NCBI GenBank assembly: GCA_948630815.1
Contig: CAPIEU010000004.1
Location: 1-64,000, forward strand
DNA length: 64,000 nt
Source of the DNA: an uncultured Clostridia bacterium
Lineage (GTDB): Bacteria; Bacillota; Clostridia; TANB77; CAG-508
Direction: 5' to 3'
The translations under genes were made by a program, and so were the position numbers. This document shows, piece by piece, positions 17,692 through 27,561 of the stretch (position 1 is the first letter of the stretch; each line of letters opens with the position of its first letter). The notes below the pieces were generated by a model that saw only the letters and a program-made list of their open reading frames with translations, ran no database searches and was not told the origin of the DNA.

Positions 17692-18117
17692 TATTGAAAA
17701 TATTTATTATTAGATTTATAATTGTATTTAGAAAGAGAACAAAGTTCGTAACTTGTATGCGATTCGCTCCAACGAAGTATCTATTCAAACTAATAGAACA
17801 GAATAAATGTAAAAATCATTCAGTAAATGGATGGTTTTTTGTTTGAGAAATTTATGCCTCTAAAAATATATAAAGTGGATTTGAATTTTAGTATGCCATG
17901 GAATTAAATTTTATTTTAGAGTATAAAGAGGGAGAAATTTTATAAAGTATTAGATGAAGCCAAACTGCAAAAAAACACAGGAGTTAAAAAATTTGATAAA
18001 TTTTATACTATGAATTTATAGAATTTATAGAAAAACAACAAAATAATTGACAATGGATATATAGAGTTGTTAAAATATATCATGATTAATAATAGTATTC
18101 GATATGGAGGTATGATT
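17692..18117. other. Intergenic region after the defence block
   Basis: Contains a terminator-like hairpin with T-run (17812-17840). TATGCGATTCGCT (17756-17768) matches 479-491 at 11 of 13 positions and might be a decayed attachment site. A short coding remnant without start lies at about 17925-18020 (reads KFYKVLDEAKLQKNTGVKKF). No complete gene. Confidence 0.4.
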
Positions 18118-18986
18118 GTGCAAAGAGAATTAAATAAAGAACATTTTGAAAAATACTTCTTTTATGGATTAGAGAATAAAGGCGAAATTATAAAATGGAT
18201 TATTGCAACTACTGCTAAAAAATTACAGGGTACTCATGCGGAATTAGATGACAAGAATGGTAAGATGAGATATGAAACAGATGAAGAAGCAATGTTAGAA
18301 TTAATTGTTCAGCTTGAAAGATTTACAACATTACATAATGATTCAGAGCATAGAGAATATTTTTATGATAGAATAAATACAAATTCAACAATAGTTCATC
18401 AATTATTTAATCAAATAATTCCAGAAATAAAAAATGCTAGAGTTATTTCTTGTGTCACATGGAAACCCTTATCGGGAATATATTTTAATACACATTCATA
18501 TCCAGAACAAGTATGTAGAAAATATAAAAAATATTCAGGAGAACAATATATACAATATTTAAAAGAAGAACCTAATAGTGCTTGGGGAGAAGAAGTGCTT
18601 GAGATATTATATTATTTGCAGGAGTTGGAAAAAGAAAATAAATTTGAATATTATTCATTATTTTTAGATACAAAATATGCAAGGGCTATAGATAGAAATA
18701 TAAAACGGAATAACAGATGATAGAGAAATTCACGAAATTAGAAATGTTTATCGTAAATTTTTAAAACGGAAGACAAGTTTCAAGTGTTGATATTAAACTT
18801 GCTATTACTTCACAAATGTCTAAAGAAATGCTAGAATATATTGATGAACATTATCCAGAGTATGACACAATTACTACTCTAAAAACTGATGCAGTAAATG
18901 ATAATTACAATAAAAAAGTAGAACAAGAAATAAAAAAGATTTACGAAATATTTTTAGAAAAAGAAATTTTGGAGAGAGAAATTTAA
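18118..18986 (+). CDS. Unknown protein, joined through two +1 shifts at CGG
   Basis: Read straight, the frame stops at 18720 after 200 codons. Skipping the C of CGG at 18706-18708 continues the protein for 20 codons to a second CGG (18767-18769). Skipping that C continues it to a stop at 18984-18986. The joined product has 288 residues and ends in a charged helix. The joined parts have the same Lys/Glu-rich style and codon use. I do not recognise the family. The GTG at 18118 is chosen for GGAGGT 6 nt upstream; an ATG at 18112 is possible. It stands alone between the mobile region and uraA. Confidence 0.6.
18706..18708 (+). other. CGG +1 recoding site 1
   Basis: AAA CGG AAT in frame, stop 4 codons on; read as AAA (C) GGA to continue in +1. 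Confidence 0.7.
18767..18769 (+). other. CGG +1 recoding site 2
   Basis: In the shifted frame AAA CGG AAG, stop 7 codons on; read as AAA (C) GGA to continue 72 more codons. Confidence 0.7.
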
Positions 18987-19039
18987 AAAACTATTGCATT
19001 TATTTACGAAATGTAGTAATATTTTTTAGGGTGTAAAAA

Positions 19040-19156
19040 ATGAAAGAATTTGTAGAAAAAACAAAAGCTACTACAATTTTCGAAAGCAAAGTTTCTTTGC
19101 TAGTTTTTGTGCTTGCTACAATTGTTTCTATTATATGTGTAATTATTAATCACTAA
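19040..19156 (+). CDS. Small single-pass membrane peptide
   Basis: This 38-residue peptide has a charged N-terminal half and one hydrophobic helix (residues 19-36). AGGGTG lies 6 nt upstream. Its stop codon is inside the following terminator. Function unknown; it may be a real small protein between two transcription units. Confidence 0.45.
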   Translation: MKEFVEKTKATTIFESKVSLLVFVLATIVSIICVIINH

Positions 19157-19182
19157 AATATGGTATTTTAGTGATTTTTTGT
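19149..19182 (+). terminator. Intrinsic terminator before uraA
   Basis: ATCACTAAAATA / TATTTTAGTGAT, a 12-bp perfect stem with a 3-nt loop, followed by TTTTTT. It may end the small upstream transcript or attenuate uraA. Confidence 0.75.
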
Positions 19183-19221
19183 ACCTTATACCCTAGATAA
19201 GAAAATATTAGGAGGAAATTT

Positions 19222-20562
19222 ATGGAAAAAAGTAAAATGGTTTTAGATGTTAATGAAAAACCACCAATTGCAAAATGGATAATACTTGCACTTCAACATG
19301 TATTCGCTATGTTTGGTGCTACAATTTTAGTACCTATTTTAGTTAATGCACAGGCTGAGGCAACAGTGCTTACAATACCAGTAGCATTAGTAACATCGGG
19401 AATTGGAACATTAATTTATATTTTATGTACAAGAGGAAAATCACCAGTTTATTTAGGAAGTTCTTTTGCCTTTATTGCACCACTTGCAGCAGCATACTTA
19501 AAAGGAGGACTTTCAGGAGCTATGACAGGTGTTATGGTAGTAGGTCTTATTTATGTAGTATTTGCTACAATTATAAGATTTACAGGAAAAGGATGGCTTG
19601 ATAAAATACTACCACCAGTTGTTATAGGACCAATGATTATGATTATAGGATTAGGTCTTGCACCATCAGCAATATCACAAGTTGGACTTGTTTCTGGTGC
19701 TGAAGTTGAATGGAGAGCTGTATTTGTTGCAGCAGTGTCATTCTTAGTAACTGCTATTGTTGCTGTTAGAGGAAAAGGTTTCTTAAAGATTATACCTTTC
19801 TTAATTGGTATAATAACAGGATATATTGTAGCTGTATGTGTAGGATTAGTAGATTTTGCACCAGTATTAGAAGCAAGCTTCTTTAGTTTACCACAATTTG
19901 TACTTCCATTTGTAAGTTATACACCAAACTTTTCAGCAGTTCTTACAATTGCACCAATAGCACTTGTAACAATGGCAGAACATATTGGAGACCACACATC
20001 GCTATCTAATATTATAGGAAAAGATTTATTAAAAGAACCAGGACTTGATAAAACATTATTAGGAGATGGTATTGCAACATTTGTAGCAGGACTTTTTGGA
20101 GGACCAGCAAATACAACTTATGGTGAAAACACATCAGTAGTGGGAATGACAAAAATAGCATCAGTTTGGGTAATAGGACTTGCCGCAATTTTTGCTATAT
20201 GCTTAGGGTTTTTAGGAAAATTTACAGCATTAGTTTCAACAATACCAAATGCAGTATTAGGTGGAATAAGTTTACTTCTTTATGGATTTATAGCAGTAAA
20301 TGGATTAAAAGTATTAATCCAAAACCAAGTAGATTTTGGAAAAACAAAAAATGTAATAGTAGCATCTAGTATGCTTGTGCTTGGGTTTGGAGGAGCAGCA
20401 ATCTCAATTGTTAGTGGAGATGTATCTGTTACAATTTCTGGAATGAGTTTAGCAGCTATAGTCGGAATTTTAATTAATTTGTTATTACCAGAAGAAAAAG
20501 AAGATATGCCAAAGGTTGATAAAAAAGAGAAAAAAGAAGAAAAAGAAAAAGTAAATGTGTAA
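19222..20562 (+). CDS. uraA: Uracil permease (NCS2 family)
   Basis: This 446-residue proton-coupled uracil transporter of the cytoplasmic membrane has 12-14 hydrophobic segments. The NCS2 signatures are present: an N-terminal LQHVFAMFGATILVP, GSSFAFI in TM3, MAEHIGDH (about 252-259) and NTTYGENTSVVGMT (about 295-308). The Lys-rich C-terminal tail is cytoplasmic. GGAGG precedes the start. upp follows, so the pair makes a uracil import and salvage unit. Confidence 0.92.
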   Translation: MEKSKMVLDVNEKPPIAKWIILALQHVFAMFGATILVPILVNAQAEATVLTIPVALVTSGIGTLIYILCTRGKSPVYLGSSFAFIAPLAAAYLKGGLSGAMTGVMVVGLIYVVFATIIRFTGKGWLDKILPPVVIGPMIMIIGLGLAPSAISQVGLVSGAEVEWRAVFVAAVSFLVTAIVAVRGKGFLKIIPFLIGIITGYIVAVCVGLVDFAPVLEASFFSLPQFVLPFVSYTPNFSAVLTIAPIALVTMAEHIGDHTSLSNIIGKDLLKEPGLDKTLLGDGIATFVAGLFGGPANTTYGENTSVVGMTKIASVWVIGLAAIFAICLGFLGKFTALVSTIPNAVLGGISLLLYGFIAVNGLKVLIQNQVDFGKTKNVIVASSMLVLGFGGAAISIVSGDVSVTISGMSLAAIVGILINLLLPEEKEDMPKVDKKEKKEEKEKVNV

Positions 20563-20644
20563 ATCGAATACACAATGTAGAGAAAAACTTGTATTAAGCA
20601 AAAGTAAAATTAAGAGATGAAACACAGAAACTAGAGGGGTTGTA

Positions 20645-20715
20645 GTTAAAAGTTTGAGATTTATTCGAAGAAATTACTTATAATCCAACCTCAAACCTCA
20701 AACTTCCAACTTCAA
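20645..20715. repeat. 7-nt-unit inverted repeat, copy A (before upp)
   Basis: Short left arm (AGTTAAAAGTTTGAGAT) and right arm made of units CCAACCT, CAAACCT, CAAACTT, CCAACTT, ending 4 nt before the upp ribosome binding site. Same family as 25037, 27447 and 38381. Confidence 0.7.
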
Positions 20716-20730
20716 AAAAGGAGGAATATT

Positions 20731-21357
20731 ATGAATGCAATAGAAGTAAAACATCCATTAATACAACATAAAGTTGCAATATTAAGGGATAAATTGACAG
20801 GGACAAAGGAATTTAGAGAATTAGCAGAAGAAATTGCAATGCTTCTATGTTATGAAGCAATGAGAGATGCAGTTCAAGATGAAGTAGAAGTAGAAACACC
20901 AATGGGAAAAACAATAGCTAAAAAAATCAATGAAGATAGATACACATTTGTTCCAATATTAAGAGCAGGACTTGGAATGAGTAATGGAATAACAAAAATT
21001 ATTCCAAATGCAAAAATAGGTGTAATTGGATTATATAGAAATGAAGAAACTTTAGAGCCAGTAAGGTATTATTATAAAGTACCAAAAGATATAGCTGATA
21101 GAGAAGTAATCCTTGTAGACCCAATGCTTGCAACAGGAGGATCAGCAATTGATGCAATAAAAATGATGAAAGAAGATGGAGTAAAGAAAATTAAGTTTTT
21201 ATGCTTAATTGCAGCACCAGAAGGAATAAAAAAAGTAGAAGAAGCATATCCAGATGTACAAATCTATTGTGCAAGTATAGATAATCACTTAAATGAAATC
21301 GGATACATAGTGCCAGGACTTGGAGATGCAGGAGATAGAATATTTGGAATAAAATAG
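20731..21357 (+). CDS. upp: Uracil phosphoribosyltransferase
   Basis: This 208-residue cytoplasmic enzyme makes UMP from uracil and PRPP. The PRPP-binding motif [10 protein letters not shown] is at 130-139, with the conserved ILRAGLGMS at 75-83 and the C-terminal GLGDAGDR at 197-204. Length is standard. AAGGAGG lies upstream, directly after the inverted repeat arm. It works with UraA. Confidence 0.95.
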   Translation: MNAIEVKHPLIQHKVAILRDKLTGTKEFRELAEEIAMLLCYEAMRDAVQDEVEVETPMGKTIAKKINEDRYTFVPILRAGLGMSNGITKIIPNAKIGVIGLYRNEETLEPVRYYYKVPKDIADREVILVDPMLATGGSAIDAIKMMKEDGVKKIKFLCLIAAPEGIKKVEEAYPDVQIYCASIDNHLNEIGYIVPGLGDAGDRIFGIK

Positions 21358-21383
21358 GAGTTCACAAAGAATTCACAAAAAAA

Positions 21384-21463
21384 TTAGCAATTGGGGTTGA
21401 CAATTGCTAATTTTGGTTATAATATATTAAAAGTAATTAGCAGTCATCTTGATAAAGTGCTAA
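21384..21463 (+). promoter_or_regulatory. hrcA promoter with two CIRCE-type operators
   Basis: TTGACA (21397-21402) and TATAAT (21418-21423, 15-nt spacer; a TAATAT two bases later gives 17) lie within or beside two 9-N9-9 inverted repeats. These are TTAGCAATT/AATTGCTAA (21384-21410) and TTAGCAGTC/AAGTGCTAA (21437-21463). The second is one step from canonical CIRCE (TTAGCACTC-N9-GAGTGCTAA), the HrcA operator. The first shares only the TTAGCA/TGCTAA ends. Confidence 0.8.
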
Positions 21464-21478
21464 AAAGAGGTGAAAAAT

Positions 21479-22490
21479 ATGCTAGATAAAAGGAAAAAAG
21501 AAATATTACAAGCAGTAATAGATGAATATATAAACACTGCAGAACCAGTAAGTTCAGGAACTCTTGTTAAAAAATATGGATTAGAGTACAGTAGTGCTAC
21601 TGTAAGAAATGAACTTGCAGAACTTGAAAATATAGGATATTTAGATAAGCCTCATACATCAGCAGGACGTGTTCCATCAGAAAAGGGGTATAGGTTCTAT
21701 GTTGATGAATTACTAAATGATGAAGATATATCAATAGAAGAAATAAAATATATTCAATCTAAATTATCTACAAAAGTAAATGAAATTGAAGATTTAACAA
21801 AAATTGCTACTACTACTCTATCAGAAATAACACATTATACTACAGTGGCAATTGGACCTAAAAACGATATGCAGATTATTCGGTGAAATTAAATTTGTAT
21901 TACTTGGAACAAGAATGCTAATGGTAGTGATAATTACTGATTCAGGACTTGTTAAAGAAACCATTATTAAATATGATGAAGATATAACAGAATCACAAGT
22001 AGAAACATTAAACAATTTATTTAATTCTAAATTAAAAGGAAAACCATTAAGCAAAATAGATAAACCTATGGAGGAATATATACTTGCTGAAATAAGCTAT
22101 AGTGTTGATGTGATAAAACCTATAATAGAACAAATAAATAAAGTAATAGATGAAGAAAGCAATTTATATTTAGAAGGAACCAATAAAGCATTTGATTTGC
22201 CAGAATTTAAAAGCTTAGAAATTGCTAAAAACTTTGTAAATGTATTAGATACAAAAGATTTAGTAATAGATATGTTAAATTCAGGAATAGCAAAAGATAT
22301 AAATGTATATATAGGTGAAGAAAATGACAATGAACAATTAAAAGACTTTAGTATAGTAACTTTTAAACATTCAGTAGGTGATAAAGATTTAGGAACAATA
22401 GGAATAATAGGACCTAAAAGAATGGATTATTCAAAAGTAATTTCTGTAATGAAATATATTAGTAAGAAAATGAATGAAAAAGATGTGTAA
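21479..22490 (+). CDS. hrcA: Heat-shock repressor HrcA, joined through one +1 shift at CGG
   Basis: HrcA binds CIRCE and represses the dnaK operon. The N-terminal winged helix (LDKRKKEILQAVIDEYINTA, then SSATVRNELAELE) and the GRVPSEKGYRFYVD motif are intact. At codon 135 the frame reads ATT CGG TGA. Skipping the C gives ATT GGT GAA and continues into the C-terminal GAF-like and dimerization domain through ITDSGLVKETI to the usual end GPKRMDY..V...M.Y. The joined length is 336 residues, typical for HrcA. Without the shift the protein would lose its regulatory domain. The ATG at 21479 has AGAGGTG upstream. It is first in the hrcA-grpE-dnaK-dnaJ cluster. Confidence 0.9.
21881..21883 (+). other. 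CGG +1 recoding site 3 (hrcA)
   Basis: ATT CGG TGA: the stop follows the CGG directly, the tightest case of the nine. Reading GGT restores HrcA. Confidence 0.8.
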
Positions 22491-22523
22491 ATATACTAAA
22501 AGATATAGATAGGAGGAAGATAA

Positions 22524-23015
22524 ATGGAAGAAAATAATGAAAAGGTTAAAGAGAAATTAGAAGAAATTCAAGACACAAATGAAACAGAAAAACTTAAACT
22601 AGAATTAGAAGAAACTACTGATAGATATAAAAGATTAATGGCAGAATTTGATAACTACAAAAAAAGAAGTTCAAAAGAAAGAGAGGGATTATATAATTCT
22701 TTGCTTGCAGATATTGTATCATCAGTTTTGCCAGTTGTAGATAACCTAGAAAAAGCAGTAGCAACAAAAACAGAAGATGAAAACTATAAACAAGGTGTAG
22801 AAATGGTACATAAGCAACTATTAGACACTTTATCTAATTTAGGTGTAGAACAAATTAAAGCAGTAGGAGAAATCTTTAACCCAGAATACCACGAAGCAGT
22901 AAGTAGTGTTCAAGATGATAATTTAGGTGAAAAAGAAATAAAAGAAGAATTTAGAAAAGGCTATAAAATAAAAGAAAAAGTTATTAGACATTCAATGGTT
23001 GTAGTAGCAAACTAA
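22524..23015 (+). CDS. grpE: Nucleotide exchange factor GrpE
   Basis: This 163-residue co-chaperone releases ADP from DnaK. It has the long N-terminal helix (about 1-60), then LMAEFDNYKKRSSKER, VVDNLEKAV and the C-terminal beta domain with NPEYHEAVSSV and GYKIKEKVIRHSMVVV. It lies between hrcA and dnaK, 33 nt after hrcA with AGGAGG upstream, and should be under the same HrcA control. Confidence 0.95.
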   Translation: MEENNEKVKEKLEEIQDTNETEKLKLELEETTDRYKRLMAEFDNYKKRSSKEREGLYNSLLADIVSSVLPVVDNLEKAVATKTEDENYKQGVEMVHKQLLDTLSNLGVEQIKAVGEIFNPEYHEAVSSVQDDNLGEKEIKEEFRKGYKIKEKVIRHSMVVVAN

Positions 23016-23071
23016 AGCAAATGAAAAGAAGTCTCTTGTGTGGTCAAACTTCGAATAAAGTTTTAAAACAA

Positions 23072-23097
23072 TGTAGGGGTAGGCTCCGTGTCTATCC
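23072..23097. repeat. TGTAGGGGC hairpin repeat, copy 1
   Basis: TGTAGGGGTAGGCTCCGTGT and CTATCC form a short hairpin in the grpE-dnaK gap (23016-23185). One of nine dispersed copies. Confidence 0.65.
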
Positions 23098-23179
23098 AAA
23101 TAAATAATGTTATTAAATTTTAAATTATATAAATTTTTACAAAAGAAAGAAAAATAAGTATAAAAAAGGAAGGAAGTAA

Positions 23180-25036
<1,857 letters not shown>

Positions 25037-25143
25037 TTGGAAGTTGGAAATTAGAAGTTGGAGATTGGAAGTTGAAAATTTAGACATATATTCTAAATTG
25101 TATATTCTAACCTCCAACCTCTAACCTCTAACCTCCAAATTGG
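25037..25143. repeat. 7-nt-unit inverted repeat, copy B (before dnaJ), with SD-hiding hairpin
   Basis: The left arm (25037-25076) is built of TTGGAAG/TTGGAAA/TTAGAAG-like units; the right arm (25103-25137) of CTAACCT/CCAACCT units, complementary to it. At its end CCTCCA (25132-25137) can pair with TGGAGG (25141-25146), the dnaJ ribosome binding site, with a 3-nt loop. The left arm competes for the same CCTCC units. Confidence 0.75.
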
Positions 25144-25152
25144 AGGACAAAA

Positions 25153-26301
25153 ATGGCTGAACAAAAAAAAGATTATTATGAGGTTTTAGGGGTAGAAAAG
25201 AATGCGAGTGACGATGAACTAAAAAAAGCATATAGAAGACTTGCTAAAAAATATCATCCAGATGCAAACCCAGATAATAAAAAAGAAGCAGAAGCTAAAT
25301 TTAAAGAAGTAAATGAAGCATATGAAAATTTATCTGATCCACAAAAAAGAAGAATGTATGACCAATTTGGACATAATGGACCAGGCGGTTTTGGTGGTGG
25401 AGGCCAAGGTGGATATTATTCATATTCTACATCTGGTTTTGATGGCTTTGATATGGGGGACTTAGGAGATATTTTCTCTTCATTTTTTGGAGGAGGATTT
25501 AATGGAAGGTCCTCAAGAGCAAACACTGGACCAACTAAGGGTGCAGATTTAAGATACAATATGGAAATTACTTTTGAAGAGTCTTTCTTAGGAGTAGAAA
25601 AAGAAATTAATATTAACCGAGAGGATACTTGTGATACTTGCCATGGAAGTGGTGCAAAACCAGGAAGTAAAGTTGATACATGTTCTATGTGTAATGGAAC
25701 AGGAAGAATTCAGCAAGTACAAACAACAATACTTGGTCAAATGCAAACCACAAGAACTTGTCCAACTTGTCATGGAGAAGGAAAAGTTATAAAAGAACCT
25801 TGTGAAACTTGTAGAGGAAAGGGAACTGTAAGAAAACCAGCAAGAATAAAAGTAAAAATACCAGCAGGAATAGATGAAAATCAAACTGTTGTATTACGTG
25901 GAGAAGGAACACCAGGTGAAAAAGGTGTTCCAAAGGGCGATTTATATATAACTGTACATATTAAAAGACATAGTATTTTTACAAGACAAGATTATAACGT
26001 ACTATGTGATATACCAATAACCTTTACACAAGCAGCATTAGGAGCAGAATTAAAAATACCAATGGTAGATGGAAGTACAGAAAACTTTAAAATACCAGAA
26101 GGAACAAGTACAGGAACACGCTTTAGAGTAAAAGGAAAAGGATTTAAAGCAGTAAATAGAAATTATGAAGGAGATTTAATTTTTACAGTAGAAGTTCAAA
26201 CACCAAAGCGTTTATCTAAAGAACAAAGAGAACTTTTAGTAGAACTTGCAAAAACAATGAATGAACAACCTCCTGTGAAAAAAAGAGGAATATTTGGATA
26301 G
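25153..26301 (+). CDS. dnaJ: Co-chaperone DnaJ (Hsp40)
   Basis: This 382-residue protein stimulates the DnaK ATPase and hands over substrate. The J domain (about 5-72) has HPD in [10 protein letters not shown] Gly/Phe-rich linker (about 76-125) follows, then four zinc-binding repeats [24 protein letters not shown] and CETCRGKG (about 157-225), then two C-terminal beta domains. Length is normal. Translation may be modulated by the hairpin that covers its ribosome binding site. Confidence 0.96.
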   Translation: MAEQKKDYYEVLGVEKNASDDELKKAYRRLAKKYHPDANPDNKKEAEAKFKEVNEAYENLSDPQKRRMYDQFGHNGPGGFGGGGQGGYYSYSTSGFDGFDMGDLGDIFSSFFGGGFNGRSSRANTGPTKGADLRYNMEITFEESFLGVEKEININREDTCDTCHGSGAKPGSKVDTCSMCNGTGRIQQVQTTILGQMQTTRTCPTCHGEGKVIKEPCETCRGKGTVRKPARIKVKIPAGIDENQTVVLRGEGTPGEKGVPKGDLYITVHIKRHSIFTRQDYNVLCDIPITFTQAALGAELKIPMVDGSTENFKIPEGTSTGTRFRVKGKGFKAVNRNYEGDLIFTVEVQTPKRLSKEQRELLVELAKTMNEQPPVKKRGIFG

Positions 26302-26308
26302 AATCAAA

Positions 26309-26346
26309 AATAACACTTGCAAAGTGTTATTTTTTGATATAGAATA
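26309..26346 (+). terminator. dnaJ terminator, also a duplicated block
   Basis: TAACACTT GCAA AGTGTTA followed by TTTTTT. The same sequence of about 38 nt, including the trailing GATATAGAATAAAA, recurs at 27378-27415. Confidence 0.85.
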
Positions 26347-26376
26347 AAATCAGTTTAAAATAAGGAAATTTGGAAT

Positions 26377-26760
26377 ATGGAAGAATTAAAAAATAAGATC
26401 GTTGAAATAATAACTAATCGAATAAATTGTGATGCTATTGTTCTTTTTGGAAGCTATGTGAGAGGAACGCAAAATGAAGAAAGTGATATTGATATTGCAA
26501 TAAAAATAGATGAAGACATTACAAAAAAAGAATTATATGAACTTAGTAATTTATTAGCAGATGAATTAAAAAAAGACATTGATTTAGTAAATTTAAAGAA
26601 AATAGAAAATGATGGATTTAGATATGAAATATTAATAAATGGAGAAACTTTATATTGTAAAGATGAATATTCATTTGATTTATATAAACTAGATTCATAT
26701 AGAGAATACCTAGAACTTAATGAAGCCAGAAAAGAAATTATTGATGAAATAAAAAAATAA
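26377..26760 (+). CDS. MNT-type nucleotidyltransferase (MntA-like antitoxin)
   Basis: This 127-residue minimal nucleotidyltransferase has the catalytic motif GSYVRGTQNEESDIDIAI (GS-x10-D-x-D) at about 25-42. In complete systems MntA AMPylates and silences an adjacent HEPN toxin. Here only a fragment of the HEPN gene remains downstream, so the antitoxin appears orphaned. The gene is flanked by copies of one terminator sequence, pointing to insertion as a unit. Confidence 0.8.
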   Translation: MEELKNKIVEIITNRINCDAIVLFGSYVRGTQNEESDIDIAIKIDEDITKKELYELSNLLADELKKDIDLVNLKKIENDGFRYEILINGETLYCKDEYSFDLYKLDSYREYLELNEARKEIIDEIKK

Positions 26761-26766
26761 AAAGAG

Positions 26767-26894
26767 ATGAAAAGTGTGGAGAATGAAGCAGTTATTATAA
26801 ACAAATTGATGAAGAAGTACTTGAAAATGTAATTAAAAATCATTTGGAGGATATAACAAAATTTGCAAAAGAAATATTAAATTTAAAAAGATAA
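26767..26894 (+). pseudogene. HEPN (HepT-like) toxin remnant
   Basis: A start region reading MKSVENEAVIINK and, in another frame, a C-terminal end reading VLENVIKNHLEDITKFAKE are adjacent, with the catalytic middle of the domain missing. The order MNT then HEPN is that of mntA-hepT pairs. Unlike the other broken genes here, no CGG is present and shifting frame cannot restore it, so this is a true deletion. Confidence 0.55.
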
Positions 26895-26896
26895 AA

Positions 26897-26927
26897 ATAA
26901 CCCGCTAACTTAGTGGGCTATTTTTGG
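26897..26927. terminator. Bidirectional terminator
   Basis: AATAACCCGCTAA / TTAGTGGGCTATT stem with A/T runs on both sides, between the convergent HEPN remnant and the minus-strand gene. Confidence 0.7.
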
Positions 26928-27227
26928 AAAAGCTATCTTTAGAAGGTCAATTGCTTCAGGAAAACTCATATCAAGCTGCAAATCAAGTTGCAAATTATAG
27001 TTAATGAAATTTTCACATAAAGCAATTGCATCGTCCGGAGTATAGTTTTTTGAATAACTATGTAAACTCCAATTGCAAAAAAGAAGATGTCTTTTAGGTT
27101 GCTTTTTGTATGCTATAGTAAATAGCAACAGAAGGATTTCTTTTTCTTCTTCAGAATAGTTTTCCATATTGGTTTTTAAATAATCCATAAGTGCCTCAAA
27201 ATTTACTATAGATGTGTTAGCTTGCAT
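26910..27227 (-). CDS. Hypothetical protein
   Basis: This 105-residue protein is unrecognised, predicted helical and soluble, with LQLDLQLDMSFPEAIDLLK near the end. The ATG at 27227 follows GGAGGAG at 7 nt. It lies inside the segment bounded by duplicated terminators and faces the MNT/HEPN locus; a link in function is not established. Confidence 0.6.
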   Translation of the reverse strand: MQANTSIVNFEALMDYLKTNMENYSEEEKEILLLLFTIAYKKQPKRHLLFCNWSLHSYSKNYTPDDAIALCENFINYNLQLDLQLDMSFPEAIDLLKIAFPKIAH

Positions 27228-27377
27228 ATGTATGCTCCTCCTTGTCAATGATTATTTAAAAAATATATACAAACTTATATATATTAACATAAATTACAAT
27301 AAATGGCAAATGTTTTGAATCAAGGCGGTTAAGAAAATTTACTATAAAAAACTATTATCTATTTAGAAAAATATTAA

Positions 27378-27415
27378 ATAACACTTGCAAAGTGTTATTT
27401 TTTGATATAGAATAA
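27378..27415 (+). repeat. Second copy of the dnaJ terminator block
   Basis: Essentially identical to 26309-26346 (hairpin TAACACTT/AGTGTTA, T-run and following GATATAGAATAAAA). The two direct copies bound a segment of about 1.03 kb with the MNT locus. Confidence 0.8.
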
Positions 27416-27446
27416 AAAAGTCCTAGAAAGGATACAATAATAAAAA

Positions 27447-27543
27447 TAGAAGTTAGAAATTAGATGTAAGAAGTTAGAAAAATAGTAATTATTTTGAGTA
27501 AATTACTTATAATCCAACTTCAAACTTCCAACTTCGAACTTCA
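27447..27543. repeat. 7-nt-unit inverted repeat, copy C (before gapA)
   Basis: Left arm 27447-27480 (GAAGTTAGAAATTAGATGTA then AGAAGTTAGAA), right arm 27511-27543 (CCAACTT, CAAACTT, CCAACTT, CGAACTT), ending 4 nt before the gapA ribosome binding site. The loop AAATTACTTATAAT is shared with copy A. Confidence 0.75.
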
Positions 27544-27561
27544 AAAGAGGAGGAAAAAATT

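Larger units (their letters stand above)
27249..27561. other. Intergenic region before gapA
   Basis: Holds the second copy of the dnaJ-type terminator and inverted repeat copy C (both listed); otherwise nothing recognised. Confidence 0.6.

Noticed and set aside
17925..18020. Coding sequence in the gap before 18118
   Set aside because: No start codon and stops on both sides; at best a short remnant.
21479..22490. hrcA and the other split genes as ordinary pseudogenes
   Set aside because: Reading is intact before and after each break, the break is always at in-frame CGG, and essential genes (secA) are affected. Decay would give mixed lesions at varied sites.
26767..26894. HEPN remnant as another recoded gene
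   Set aside because: No CGG is present and no frame change recovers the catalytic part; the middle is deleted.
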